The notes beneath the pieces are model-generated. The model was not told where the DNA came from. It searched no databases and was given only the letters and a program-made list of their open reading frames with translations. A DNA stretch of 59,522 nt, taken from NCBI GenBank assembly GCA_001003475.1, contig LCPF01000001.1, positions 175,049 to 234,570 on the forward strand, written 5' to 3'. The DNA comes from Candidatus Jorgensenbacteria bacterium GW2011_GWA1_48_11. Lineage in GTDB: Bacteria; Patescibacteriota; Minisyncoccia; UBA6257; GWB1-50-10. A program made the translations under genes and the position numbers. Shown here one piece after another: positions 16,404 to 24,249 of this stretch (position 1 is the stretch's first letter; each line of letters begins with the position of its first letter).

Positions 16404-16547
16404 CGAGGTAACTTGTAAGTATATTATATCAAAATCTAGATAAATGCAATAGGTGGATAACTAACCCATAAAAACCCTTATAAAATCTATAATAGTTAGA
16501 ACGAAAAAGGTTTTGAAATATTACAATGAAAAAATCAGAATTTCTTT

Positions 16548-17420
16548 CTACTTTGAAGCAGGCAATAAAGCACCGAGCAGGGCAGAAAATCGCTCGCTGT
16601 CGCTGTGCCGGTTGTTGTAGTGCCAGACGAAGCCGTCAACGTAAGACTGTAAATACTTCTTAGAGACTACTTTGTGCGTGCCTTTTATGCTCCTTTTCAG
16701 GTGCGACCAAAAGGCTTCCATTGTGTTGATATAAATATCGCCTACCGCAAATTCTTTTTGGCTGTGATTGACCGAGAACCTGTCATATCCCCTCGCCACG
16801 CTTTCATAGCGTCTGCTTTTATCAGTGAATAATCGGGTTGTTATTGGATTTACGTTGTTGTCTATGAATTTTCCTATCGTCTTGGCTTCAAGGTTCGGGA
16901 CAATCTTGGCACGCACTCTGCCGCCTCGTTCAACCGCCCCCGCAATTATGGACTTGTTTCTCATAACGGCTTTGAGTTTTTTATTGTCCTTTCCGGCATC
17001 GCCTTTGCCGCCGAAATGGGTTTCGTCTATTTCAACATCCCCCGTTAGAAACTCGGTATTTTGGGGTAAGGCTTTCCTGATTAGATTAAGGATGCGCCAA
17101 GCCGTCTTATAAGTTACCCCAAGCTGTCTTTCAAGCTCTTTGGCTGAAATCCCGCTCTTGGCGTTCGAGAAAAGGAAAAGAGTATAAAACCATAGGGAAA
17201 GGGGCGTGTCGGACTTATGAAAGATCGTCCCTGCTGTTGGGGCTATCTGATACCTACACTTGGAGCATTGAAATTGCCTGCGGCCTTTTAGCGGCGAGTA
17301 AGTGCCGCCACAAGAACACTTGCGGGAGTGGAGTGCGTCAAAGATAAATGCGGCGCACGCCTCATCCGTGGGAAAATCCCGCTTCAGATCACGGATACTG
17401 TATTTTTTGACCTTATTCAT
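16548..17420 (-). CDS. IS1595 family (ISXO2-like) transposase
   Basis: A 290-residue transposase. An N-terminal zinc ribbon (CSCGG...CSKCRYQIAPTAGTIFHKS, residues 35-70) precedes a DDE-type catalytic domain with VEIDETHFGGKG (about 129-140), LFTDKSRRY and the C-terminal NTMEAFWSHLKRSIKGTHKVV signature. Full length and intact, so possibly active. It reads opposite to the passenger genes and has its own strong promoter inside the right terminal repeat. Confidence 0.93.
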   Translation of the reverse strand: MNKVKKYSIRDLKRDFPTDEACAAFIFDALHSRKCSCGGTYSPLKGRRQFQCSKCRYQIAPTAGTIFHKSDTPLSLWFYTLFLFSNAKSGISAKELERQLGVTYKTAWRILNLIRKALPQNTEFLTGDVEIDETHFGGKGDAGKDNKKLKAVMRNKSIIAGAVERGGRVRAKIVPNLEAKTIGKFIDNNVNPITTRLFTDKSRRYESVARGYDRFSVNHSQKEFAVGDIYINTMEAFWSHLKRSIKGTHKVVSKKYLQSYVDGFVWHYNNRHSDSERFSALLGALLPASK

Positions 17421-17426
17421 ACCTAG

Positions 17427-17455
17427 AGTGTAGTTCCTCTAGGTTATGTTGTCAA
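17427..17455 (-). promoter_or_regulatory. transposase promoter, leaderless
   Basis: On the minus strand TTGACA (17455-17450), 17-nt spacer, TACACT (17432-17427), then 6 nt to ATG 17420. The -35 lies within the right terminal inverted repeat. Confidence 0.8.
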
Positions 17456-17462
17456 GGGATAG

Positions 17463-17476
17463 CTGTGGATAATGAA
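17463..17476. repeat. right copy of 14-bp direct repeat flanking the mobile island
   Basis: CTGTGGATAATGAA, identical to 14880-14893, directly after the right terminal repeat and 1 nt from the pnp stop codon. Confidence 0.65.
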
Positions 17477-17477
17477 T

Positions 17478-19520
17478 TTATTTGAGCGCTTTTAAGGAGA
17501 GTCCGATTTTGCCGTTCTCCGCTTTAATGATTTTCACTTTGACGACGTCGCCTAGCTTCACCACGTCTTCCACTTTTTTCACGAAGCCTTCCCTGAGTTC
17601 GGAAACGTGAATCATGCCGTCCTGGCCGCCGCCCAAATCGACGATTGCGCCGAATTCCAAGATTTTTATGATTGGTCCTTCGACAATGTCGCCGATTTTA
17701 TACTCCCGCATCATTTGTTTCACGATCTCGAGGGTTTTTTCGGCGGCGGCGGCGTCGGTCGAGGCGACAAAAACCTTGCCGTCTTCATCGATGTCGATCG
17801 TCGCTTTCCCGCCGGTCATGGCGATAATGCCGTTGATGGTTTTTCCGCCCGGCCCGATCAGGAGACCGATTTTGTCGGGTGAAATATTATAGGTGTAAAT
17901 CGTGGGCGCAAAAGGAGAGACTTTCGGCCGCGGTTTGGCCAGGACTTTTTCCATTGTTTTCAAAATATGGAGCCGCGCTTCTTTGGCTTGGGCCAAAGTG
18001 AGGCGGAATATTTCCGGGGTGATGCCCACAACTTTCACGTCCATTTGAATGGCCGTGACACCCGCCTCCGTGCCCGCCACTTTCATGTCCATATCGCCGT
18101 GGTGGTCTTCCGGCCCTTGGATGTCGGTCAGAATTTTGAAATCTTTGTGGTCCTCGGAGAGCATCAAGCCCATCGCAATACCGGCCGCTTGTTTCAAAAG
18201 GGGTACGCCCGCATCCATCATGGAGAGGGCGGCGGCGCAGGTCGAGGCCATCGAGGAAGAACCATTCGAGGAAAGAGTTTCGGCCACCACCCTGATTGTG
18301 TAAGGGAATTCTTCTTTGCTCGGGATGAGATTCACGAGCGCTTTTTGAGCCAGGGCGCCGTGGCCGATTTCCCGCCGGCCCGGGCCGCCGCCTCTTTTCT
18401 TGATTTCGCCGGTCGAAAAACTCGGGAAATTGTAGTGGAGCATGAAGCGCCGTCGGCTGGTCGCCTCCATTGTTTCCACTAGCTGTTCGGCTGCGGGCGA
18501 GGCCAAGGTCGTGATTGCGAGGCTTTGCGTGTCGCCTCTTACGAAAAGTCCGGAGCCGTGGGTCCTTTTGAAAAGTCCCACTTCGCCGTAGAGATCGCGG
18601 ACCTCGTTTAGTTTCCGGCCGTCTGGCCTTTTTTCTTTTTTGAGGATGTTTTGATGGACGTGCACGTCAATGGCGTGCTCAAATAGATCGTCGGCCGCCT
18701 TTAAAATTTCCGCTGGTTCGCCGGCTTCGGCGAGATGCTGCAGCAGGCCGGTTTTGAGGTCGCCCAGGGTTTTTTTCTCGATCGCCTCTTCCAAGCCGCC
18801 CTCGATGAAATCGGCGACCAGTTTCTTGATTCTCGGGTCGGGTTCGGCGAGATCGATTTTTATTTTCGGCTTGCCCACCTCGCTTGTGATCTTTCTCTGA
18901 AAATCAACAAGCCTTTTTATTTCGGTCTGGGATGCCTCAAAAAGCTTGGCTACTTTTTCTTCCTCGATTTCCTTGCCTTCGAATTCAATCATGTTGATTT
19001 TCTCTTCCGGTCCGGCAAAGAACGCGACGATGTTTTCGTTGTTTTGATTTATGACGGTTTTGATGCCAGCGACCGGTCCGGCCCAAGGGATGTCGGAGAC
19101 GGCCAAGGCGGTCGAGGCGGCCAAGAGGCTTATTGCGTCTGGGTCGTTCTTCTCGTCATAAGCCAGGATTGTGATCATGATCTGGACTTCTCGCCGCAGG
19201 CGCTGGTCGAAAAGCGGCCGGATTGTCCGATCAATGAGGCGGCCGGAAAGCACTGCTTCGTCAGAGGGTCGGCCTTCGCGCCGGATGAAGCGGCTGCCCA
19301 ATATTTTCCCGGCGGCGTAAAACTTTTCTTCGTAATCGACGGTCAGGGGAAAGTAGTCGGTGGCGACGTCTTTCGTGCCCATGATTACGGTCGCGAGGAC
19401 GGCCGTATCGCCGTGCGTGCCCAAAACCGCGGCATTGGCTTTGCCCGCCAGTTTCGAGATTTCGAGAGCGGCTTTTTCGCCGTTCAGCTCAGTCGTATAA
19501 ATTTTTCTGTTTAAATCCAT
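17478..19520 (-). CDS. pnp: polyribonucleotide nucleotidyltransferase (PNPase)
   Basis: 3'-to-5' phosphorolytic exoribonuclease of RNA turnover. Two RNase PH-like cores, the second with DIQGPEDHHGDMDMKVAG; then a KH domain with GLLIGPGGKTING and a C-terminal S1 domain (GDIVEGPIIKILEFGAIVDL). Start chosen at ATG 19520 (MDLNRKIYTTELNG, 680 aa), 2 nt after the upstream stop; the open frame beyond it is not family-like. It follows rpsO and a NYN gene in one operon; rpsO-pnp linkage is a classical arrangement. Confidence 0.96.
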   Translation of the reverse strand: MDLNRKIYTTELNGEKAALEISKLAGKANAAVLGTHGDTAVLATVIMGTKDVATDYFPLTVDYEEKFYAAGKILGSRFIRREGRPSDEAVLSGRLIDRTIRPLFDQRLRREVQIMITILAYDEKNDPDAISLLAASTALAVSDIPWAGPVAGIKTVINQNNENIVAFFAGPEEKINMIEFEGKEIEEEKVAKLFEASQTEIKRLVDFQRKITSEVGKPKIKIDLAEPDPRIKKLVADFIEGGLEEAIEKKTLGDLKTGLLQHLAEAGEPAEILKAADDLFEHAIDVHVHQNILKKEKRPDGRKLNEVRDLYGEVGLFKRTHGSGLFVRGDTQSLAITTLASPAAEQLVETMEATSRRRFMLHYNFPSFSTGEIKKRGGGPGRREIGHGALAQKALVNLIPSKEEFPYTIRVVAETLSSNGSSSMASTCAAALSMMDAGVPLLKQAAGIAMGLMLSEDHKDFKILTDIQGPEDHHGDMDMKVAGTEAGVTAIQMDVKVVGITPEIFRLTLAQAKEARLHILKTMEKVLAKPRPKVSPFAPTIYTYNISPDKIGLLIGPGGKTINGIIAMTGGKATIDIDEDGKVFVASTDAAAAEKTLEIVKQMMREYKIGDIVEGPIIKILEFGAIVDLGGGQDGMIHVSELREGFVKKVEDVVKLGDVVKVKIIKAENGKIGLSLKALK

Positions 19521-19522
19521 GT

Positions 19523-20059
19523 TTATTTTGTATTGGTTCTTCCTCTTTGGTTTTTGATTCTCATAAGAATTTTCGGGATCGATTCGATTTCTATGAATCT
19601 GTCGGCGGCTTCTCTTAAGCGTCCGGAGCTCGTCCGGCTGAAAGCGGCCACCTCGACGCTCCGGCCCGCCCCCCATTTCAGGTATTCGACAAGGGGTACG
19701 AAATCGCCGTCGCCGGTCACGAGAATTACGACGTCCAGAAAATTGGACATTCGAATCGCGTCCACGGCCATTCCCACGTCCCAGTCGGCTTTTTTGCTGC
19801 CGCCGGGGAAGATTTGGAGGTCTTTGAGACGGAGTTCCAAGCCGGCCTGCCGCAGGGCCTCAAAAAACGATTCTTCGCCGAAAGCCGTTTCGGATTTGAC
19901 GACGTAAGCGACCGCCCTGATCAGGGGCCGCCGCGCCACCAGGTTCTTGATGAGCTCTTCGAAATTAACCCGGGCGTTATAAAGGTTTTTCGCCGAATGG
20001 TAAATGTTTTGGACGTCGATGAAGATGCCCACGCGCTGATCGGGATGAATGTTGGTCAT
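19523..20059 (-). CDS. NYN-domain (LabA/DUF88-like) putative RNase between rpsO and pnp
   Basis: A 178-residue protein with GIFIDVQNIYHSAK (residues 11-24), DWDVGMAVDAIR (about 92-103) and DVVILVTGDGDFVPLVEYL (about 109-127), the acidic sites of the NYN domain. Its ATG shares a base with the rpsO TAA (TAATG). Position between the S15 and PNPase genes suggests a role in RNA processing or decay. Confidence 0.9.
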   Translation of the reverse strand: MTNIHPDQRVGIFIDVQNIYHSAKNLYNARVNFEELIKNLVARRPLIRAVAYVVKSETAFGEESFFEALRQAGLELRLKDLQIFPGGSKKADWDVGMAVDAIRMSNFLDVVILVTGDGDFVPLVEYLKWGAGRSVEVAAFSRTSSGRLREAADRFIEIESIPKILMRIKNQRGRTNTK

Positions 20060-20325
20060 TAAACTTCTAACTCCAGTTTCTTTACAAGCTTATCGTAGCG
20101 TTTTTCGTTTTCCCGTTTGAGATATTGGAGGAATTTTCTCCGCTTGCCCACCATCATCAAAAGCCCCCGGCGGGAATGGTGATCTTTGGGGTGTTTTTTC
20201 AAATGGTTGGCCAGAGCCTTGATTTGTTTGGATAAAAGCCCGATTTGGACCTCGGCCGAGCCGGTATCGGTTTCATGAGCCTGGTGTTCCTTGATCGCGG
20301 CCTGTTTTATTCTCTTCGAAAGCAT
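20059..20325 (-). CDS. rpsO: 30S ribosomal protein S15
   Basis: An 88-residue protein with the S15 signatures HETDTGSAEVQI and HPKDHHSRRGLLMMVGKRRKFLQYL. It binds the central domain of 16S rRNA. First gene of the rpsO-NYN-pnp operon. Confidence 0.97.
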   Translation of the reverse strand: MLSKRIKQAAIKEHQAHETDTGSAEVQIGLLSKQIKALANHLKKHPKDHHSRRGLLMMVGKRRKFLQYLKRENEKRYDKLVKKLELEV

Positions 20326-20332
20326 TTATGAG

Positions 20333-20361
20333 ATTATATTTTAAAATCTTGAAAAAGGCAA
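20333..20361 (-). promoter_or_regulatory. rpsO promoter, leaderless
   Basis: TTGCCT (20361-20356), 17-nt spacer, TATAAT (20338-20333), then 7 nt to ATG 20325 on the minus strand. Confidence 0.8.
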
Positions 20362-20372
20362 GCCGGACGAGA

Positions 20373-20399
20373 TTTTACGACGATTTTAGCGTTGTAAAA
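20373..20399. repeat. inverted repeat upstream of the xer remnant
   Basis: Arms TTTTACGACG and CGTTGTAAAA around a 7-nt spacer, with 9 of 10 positions complementary. No T-tract suited to a terminator. It lies between rpsO and xer. Confidence 0.6.
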
Positions 20400-20412
20400 T
20401 GTTGGCGGGGTT

Positions 20413-20435
20413 TTGCGACAAAAAATTTGTCGCAA
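20413..20435. repeat. perfect inverted repeat before the xer promoter
   Basis: Arms TTGCGACAAA and TTTGTCGCAA with a 3-nt spacer, a perfect 10-bp inverted repeat ending 25 nt before the -10 box of the recombinase gene. It could be an operator or a recombinase-type binding site. Confidence 0.65.
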
Positions 20436-20460
20436 CAACCTCATATTGTGCGACGGATGA

Positions 20461-20466
20461 TATAAT
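20461..20466 (+). promoter_or_regulatory. -10 box of the xer-like gene, leaderless
   Basis: TATAAT, 7 nt before ATG 20474. No convincing -35 is visible. Confidence 0.6.
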
Positions 20467-20473
20467 GGTTTTA

Positions 20474-21282
20474 ATGACCGAAGTCGAAAAACTCGTTAAA
20501 GATTATTTGGCTTATCTCGAGATCGAGAAAAATCGTTCGCCGAAGACTCGGGAAAACTACGAGCGGTATTTAAAAGCGTTCTTGAGAGAGGTAGGTCCCC
20601 GTTTGGTCAGGGACATCACCGCTGAAGCCGTCCGCGATTTCCGTTTGAAGCTTGCCCGGCAGAACATCAAAAAAATAACCCAGAGTTATTACGTGATTGC
20701 CCTCCGCAATTTCTTGAAATATCTGATCAAGCGGAACATCAAAGCGCTTTCGCCTGAAACGATCGAATTACCCAAGGTTTCGCGCCGGGACATCGAGGTA
20801 CTGGACTACGGCGAATTGGAGCGCTTGCTCAAAGCGCCTGAAGAAGCGCTGGAGAAAGGAAAATCGATCTTGTACGCGGCGAGATTTCCGTGCGCGGCAA
20901 GGGCGATAAACTGCGGGTGGTTTTCTTGGCGGATAGCGCCAGGACTGCGATTGGCGAATATTTAAAAAAAAGAGAGGACGTGGAAGAAGTTTTGTTCGTC
21001 AGTCTTTCGAAGGCCGGCAAAACGATCGGTAAAATTACGCCCCGGGCCGTGGAACGGATGATCGAAACGCGGGCGAAAGAAGCCGGCATTTCAAAACGGG
21101 TCCATCCGCATCAGTTGCGCCATTCTTTTGCCACCGATCTGCTCATAAACGGCGCCGACCTGCGTTCGGTCCAGGAGCTTTTGGGTCACGCCAATATCTC
21201 GACCACCCAGGTTTACACCCATTTGACCAATAAAGAATTGCGGGAAGTCCACGAAGCTTTTCACGGTCGTCGCCGCAAGTAG
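20474..21282 (+). pseudogene. XerC/XerD-type tyrosine recombinase with internal deletion and frameshift
   Basis: The first part (from MTEVEKLVKDYLAYLEIEK to about 20860) is a normal SAM-like core-binding domain. Near 20866 the frame changes: the second part resumes as IDLVRGEISVRGKGDKLR and runs to 21282 with the catalytic HPHQLRHSFAT and LGHANISTTQVYTH motifs. About 25-35 codons expected in between are missing, including the segment with the first catalytic arginine (TGLRxSEL). The beta-hairpin lysine, second arginine, histidines and tyrosine remain. Most likely a broken gene; a sequencing or assembly error is the alternative. Confidence 0.85.
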
Positions 21283-21319
21283 CTTTGACGGGTAAGGCCG
21301 GCGGTGTCAGTAATTTTTG

Positions 21320-21403
21320 TGGGCGAGGCGGGATTCGAACCCACATATCCTTACGGAAACACGGTTCTAAGCCGTGCGCCTGTACCAGTTCGGCTACTCG
21401 CCC
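21320..21403 (-). tRNA. tRNA-Leu (anticodon UAG)
   Basis: Minus-strand class II tRNA. Acceptor GGGCGAG/CTCGCCC, anticodon arm CACGG-CTTAGAA-CCGTG with UAG, a long variable arm, and T-arm GTGGG-TTCGAAT-CCCGC with one mismatched pair. Discriminator A; CCA not encoded. Confidence 0.95.
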
Positions 21404-21434
21404 AATTAGCCGTATTTTATCAAAAAAACCTGGT

Positions 21435-21463
21435 TTGACAAACTGATGTTTATGTGCTAATCT
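21435..21463 (+). promoter_or_regulatory. promoter of the SPFH operon
   Basis: TTGACA (21435-21440), 17-nt spacer ending in TGC, TAATCT (21458-21463). The same layout, including TGC-TAA and a trailing TATAAT, recurs at 39876-39904. A leader of ~55 nt ends in a strong Shine-Dalgarno sequence (AAGGAG) before ATG 21525. Confidence 0.7.
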
Positions 21464-21524
21464 ATAATCCGCACGCAGTATAACCGAATATGGATCCTAA
21501 TGCCCTAGGGGCAAGGAGTAGACA

Positions 21525-22382
21525 ATGCCTGGATTTCTGATGTTCTGGGGCGCGATCCTTTTGATCTTTTTCGCGCTCGTGCCTTTCATCTCCGTGAATG
21601 TGCCGGCGGTGACGGGCCTCGTCTTGCTGAACGTCTTCAAAGACGCCGGTCCGAAGCAGAAAGACAATCTGCGACCGGTTGGCCCGGGCATCCATCTCAA
21701 GTGGCCATGGGAATCGGTCCGCGAGGAGAACTTCTTCCCGCTCGAGCTCGTAACCGAGAAATTCGAGGAGACCTACGCCGCCTGGGACGGACCGCTCATG
21801 TTGGCCAAGGTCTCGTTCCAGTACCAGCCCACCGTGAAGCGTCTCCTAGCCTTCATCGCCGTGGACAAGACCACGATTAACGAGGGCTTCAAGGGGGTCT
21901 TCAGCAGCTTTCTTTCCGAGACGATCGGAGCGAGAGAACTGGGCGGTCAAGAATCGGGGTCGGTGTTCGTTCGGACGCATGTCAAGGTGGTCGAGCAAGC
22001 CGTGACCGACAAGATCGATACGTACAAGGTGATGGCGAACGGCGAGCAGACTAGCGCCAAGGAAAAGCTGGAGGACCTCTACGGAGTGAACTTCAGGCTT
22101 TTCAACGTCGCCGACATCGATTACTCCCCGGACTATCAGCAGGCGCGTTCGGGCAAGGCGCGGATGGGAGTCGTCACCGAGACCGCCAAGCAGCTGATCG
22201 AGGCGACTATCGCGGACGGGAAGCCGACCATTTCCGGCAAGGAAGCCGTGAACTTGGTTCTTGTCGAACAGGGCAAGGCCAAGAAGAGTATCGTCGAAGT
22301 CGAGGGCGGTCAGGCCGACCCGCTTCAGAGGGCGGCCGCGATCCTCGGTTCCCTAATGACTGCTCCGAAGGGAGGCGAGTAA
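21525..22382 (+). CDS. SPFH/band-7 domain membrane protein
   Basis: A 285-residue protein with an N-terminal membrane segment (residues 3-25) and an SPFH-type domain (VNVPAVTGLVLLNVFKDAG, then PVGPGIHLKWPWESV, about 24-200). The C-terminal part is helical (EAVNLVLVEQGKAKKSIVEV). Members of this superfamily scaffold membrane microdomains or regulate proteases such as FtsH. It has a strong SD and GC-rich third codon positions unlike its neighbours, and is followed 1 nt later by a second gene. The specific role is unknown. Confidence 0.8.
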   Translation: MPGFLMFWGAILLIFFALVPFISVNVPAVTGLVLLNVFKDAGPKQKDNLRPVGPGIHLKWPWESVREENFFPLELVTEKFEETYAAWDGPLMLAKVSFQYQPTVKRLLAFIAVDKTTINEGFKGVFSSFLSETIGARELGGQESGSVFVRTHVKVVEQAVTDKIDTYKVMANGEQTSAKEKLEDLYGVNFRLFNVADIDYSPDYQQARSGKARMGVVTETAKQLIEATIADGKPTISGKEAVNLVLVEQGKAKKSIVEVEGGQADPLQRAAAILGSLMTAPKGGE

Positions 22383-22383
22383 G

Positions 22384-22818
22384 ATGCCGCATGAACCGCA
22401 GAGAGTCGCCGAGTCCCAGACACTCCTGAAGCGCGTGAGCAAGATCGGCATGATCCTGGCCGCAATCCTCTTTCTCCTCGGCCTCACCCTTTACTTCTTT
22501 TCGGGGAGGGCGGAGTCGGCGGAAACGACGGTCGTGACCCAGGCCACCGTGCTGATCCAGCCGCCGGTGCAGGAGTTCACGCTCCAGGCCGGCGAGTTGC
22601 GTCAGGACGGGCCGCTCGTGGGGCCAGGCATGAATATCCGGGTCTGGTCGAACAAGCCGTTCCAGGTCGTCACGCGGCCGACCGGCAGCGAGAGGCGCGA
22701 CACGCTTCTCATCCGGGCGGGCTACTCGGGCCTCGATGGCCGGGAGCCGAAGAACTTCCTCTGGATGAGGGGCATCGAGAACGGAACCGTAGTTCGGTTG
22801 TGGGTCTACGGCGGTTAA
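22384..22818 (+). CDS. single-pass membrane protein partnered with the SPFH protein
   Basis: A 144-residue protein with one membrane helix (about 22-40, IGMILAAILFLLGLTLYFF) and a small beta-rich extracytoplasmic domain (residues 45-144). No family recognised. Same GC-rich codon style as the SPFH gene, 1 nt downstream of it, ending in a strong terminator. The two probably act together. Confidence 0.75.
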   Translation: MPHEPQRVAESQTLLKRVSKIGMILAAILFLLGLTLYFFSGRAESAETTVVTQATVLIQPPVQEFTLQAGELRQDGPLVGPGMNIRVWSNKPFQVVTRPTGSERRDTLLIRAGYSGLDGREPKNFLWMRGIENGTVVRLWVYGG

Positions 22819-22841
22819 CCGCCTGAAACTCAAGATAACGG

Positions 22842-22878
22842 CCGCGGGGCGCAGTTAAGCGTGCCCCGCGGTTTTTTA
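22842..22878 (+). terminator. intrinsic terminator of the SPFH operon
   Basis: Stem CCGCGGGGC/GCCCCGCGG with a 12-nt loop followed by TTTTTT. Very stable. The remaining bases to 22982 are AT-rich and hold only a short palindrome (CTAAATTAATTTAG, about 22896-22909). Confidence 0.95.
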
Positions 22879-22982
22879 TTGTAAAAATATAAGATTCTAA
22901 ATTAATTTAGGGTCAGTAAACACTGGTTGGGTTAGTACCGCGGGCAAGTTTAAATCGCCAACACCCCGCCTTTATGGAATTT

Positions 22983-23705
22983 TTACTGGCCAGGGAATTC
23001 ACACGTGCCCTGCGAACCGCAAATAAGGTCGCCGCTACAAATGCTTGGATTTAATGAACAGTCTGATCCAAACGAGCCCGGCCCGAACGCTGAATTGTTG
23101 TTGGAGGGCTGGCAAGTACCGGTTGGGTCGGTGCCGCGGGCATAAAAGCATTGTAATCCTGGCGCGCAGACAGCGCCCGTGGTGCACGTTGAACCAATTG
23201 GAAGCGATCCTCCTCCCGCAGCCGTTCCGCCCAGGCTTATAAGTTTGGCGATGAGGCCTGATGCGCCGATCGAAACCAAGGCGATCACGATCGCAATTAC
23301 CGCGTACAGCAGTCTGTTTTTTGCGTTCCGCACTTTTTCTTCATCGCCGGCCGCGGTCAAGAAGCTGTAAGCCGCGAAAAGAATGAACATGGCGGCAATG
23401 ATGAAAAAAACAGTATAAACATAATTGAGAATATTGTTGAGGACGGTGAGAAGCTGTTCTTTGGTGGTGATGCCGTTTTCAAGACCAGGGCTTGATTGGT
23501 TTCCGCCACTCTCGCCCATAACAGTGGGGGTGCAACTTGATGAGGCGCAGGAGCCGGTCGGGCAGTTAGCCAGACAAGTAGATTGGTATTCGTAACAGAC
23601 GTTGTTGGCGGAACAAACATTGCTTGCAAAGGCAGGGCTTAGCGGAATCAAGAAGAGCGGGGATATAATCGTAAAAAAAATAAAGAACAGTTTTACATTT
23701 CGCAT
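22983..23705 (-). CDS. VirB2/TrbC-like pilin with cysteine-rich tail
   Basis: A 240-residue protein. Signal peptide (to about residue 27, SPAFA), then a Cys-rich segment. The VirB2-like core follows: helix about 95-117, charged loop TAAGDEEKVRNAKNR, helix about 131-152. A Cys-rich C-terminus (residues 172-240) contains EGF-like spaced cysteines. The core matches the 23827 and 24847 proteins. Probably an adhesin-like pilin or envelope subunit. Confidence 0.8.
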   Translation of the reverse strand: MRNVKLFFIFFTIISPLFLIPLSPAFASNVCSANNVCYEYQSTCLANCPTGSCASSSCTPTVMGESGGNQSSPGLENGITTKEQLLTVLNNILNYVYTVFFIIAAMFILFAAYSFLTAAGDEEKVRNAKNRLLYAVIAIVIALVSIGASGLIAKLISLGGTAAGGGSLPIGSTCTTGAVCAPGLQCFYARGTDPTGTCQPSNNNSAFGPGSFGSDCSLNPSICSGDLICGSQGTCEFPGQ

Positions 23706-23779
23706 ATTTTTTAATTTATGTGTTCGCGCTAGACGCGCATTTTTTAAAATAATACCACATTTTGTTATTTGGATAAAGC

Positions 23780-23802
23780 AAAACCCGCTTGAAGCGGGCT
23801 TT
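23780..23802 (-). terminator. intrinsic terminator of the 23827 pilin gene
   Basis: On the minus strand GCCCGCTT-CA-AGCGGG followed by TTTTGCTTT, 25 nt after the pilin stop. Confidence 0.8.
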
Positions 23803-23826
23803 GCGGCTTGATTCGCTGACGATTTT

Positions 23827-24186
23827 TTACTGCAGGGTGCCGCCCTGGCCTGTGGTGACGAGGCCCCTCACTAAGCCGGAGGCGCCGATGGCGATTAAGG
23901 CAACCACGATGGCGACAATGGCGAAGATCAATTTGTTCTTTGCCGATTTAACCTTCTCTTCATCACCGCCCGCGCCCAGGTAGGTAAAGGCCGCCAAAAT
24001 GATGTAAATAGCGGCGATAACGAAGAAGATGATGTAGATGGCCTGGAGGACGCCGTTCAAAAGATTGTAGATGCCGGAGGCGCCGCTGATCTCGACTGGC
24101 TGAGGCGTATTCACCGCTATCTGAGCCGAAGTCAGGAGTGGGACAGCGATTAACGCAATGACTGGTAGGATTTTTAGTAATTTCAT
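23827..24186 (-). CDS. VirB2/TrbC-like pilin
   Basis: Start chosen at ATG 24186 (MKLLKILPVIALIAVPLLTSA), giving 119 aa with a signal peptide. The open frame upstream of it overlaps the promoter and is not protein-like. Two membrane helices flank the loop GAGGDEEKVKSAKNK, nearly the same as in the 22983 protein (DEEKVRNAKNR). A minimal pilin-type subunit for the type IV secretion-like system. The 5' UTR of ~57 nt contains a hairpin. Confidence 0.85.
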   Translation of the reverse strand: MKLLKILPVIALIAVPLLTSAQIAVNTPQPVEISGASGIYNLLNGVLQAIYIIFFVIAAIYIILAAFTYLGAGGDEEKVKSAKNKLIFAIVAIVVALIAIGASGLVRGLVTTGQGGTLQ

Positions 24187-24211
24187 AAATTTTTCTGAAT
24201 TTCTCGACCTT

Positions 24212-24235
24212 TGCCATTTCTCCCCGACTGCGGAG
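24212..24235 (-). promoter_or_regulatory. 5' UTR hairpin of the pilin mRNA
   Basis: Stem ATTTCTCC/GGAGAAAT with an 8-nt loop between the promoter and ATG 24186. No T-tract follows, so it is not a terminator. It could stabilise the mRNA or modulate translation. Confidence 0.5.
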
Positions 24236-24249
24236 AAATTCTTATTGGT

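Larger units (their letters stand above)
14898..17462. mobile_element. IS1595-type transposon with two passenger genes (proposed)
   Basis: Left end CTATACCATGAAGACATA (14898-14915) and the reverse complement of the right end, CTATCCCTTGACAACATA (17445-17462), match at 14 of 18 positions without gaps. The right end abuts a 14-bp direct repeat whose other copy stops 4 nt before the left end. Inside are two co-directional AT-rich genes and, facing them, an IS1595/ISXO2-like transposase. IS1595-family elements are known to carry passenger genes. The 4-nt offset and the 14-bp length do not fit a typical 8-bp target duplication, so the exact boundaries are provisional. Confidence 0.55.

Noticed and set aside
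14880-17476. Replication origin signalled by TGTGGATAA (DnaA-box-like) sequences
   Set aside because: Only two perfect boxes 2.6 kb apart, one on each side of the transposon, with no dnaA, dnaN or AT-rich unwinding region. A flanking repeat is the simpler reading.
17478-19676. Long pnp start at 19676
   Set aside because: The first 52 residues of that frame are Arg-rich and lie over the upstream NYN gene; the family N-terminus begins at ATG 19520.
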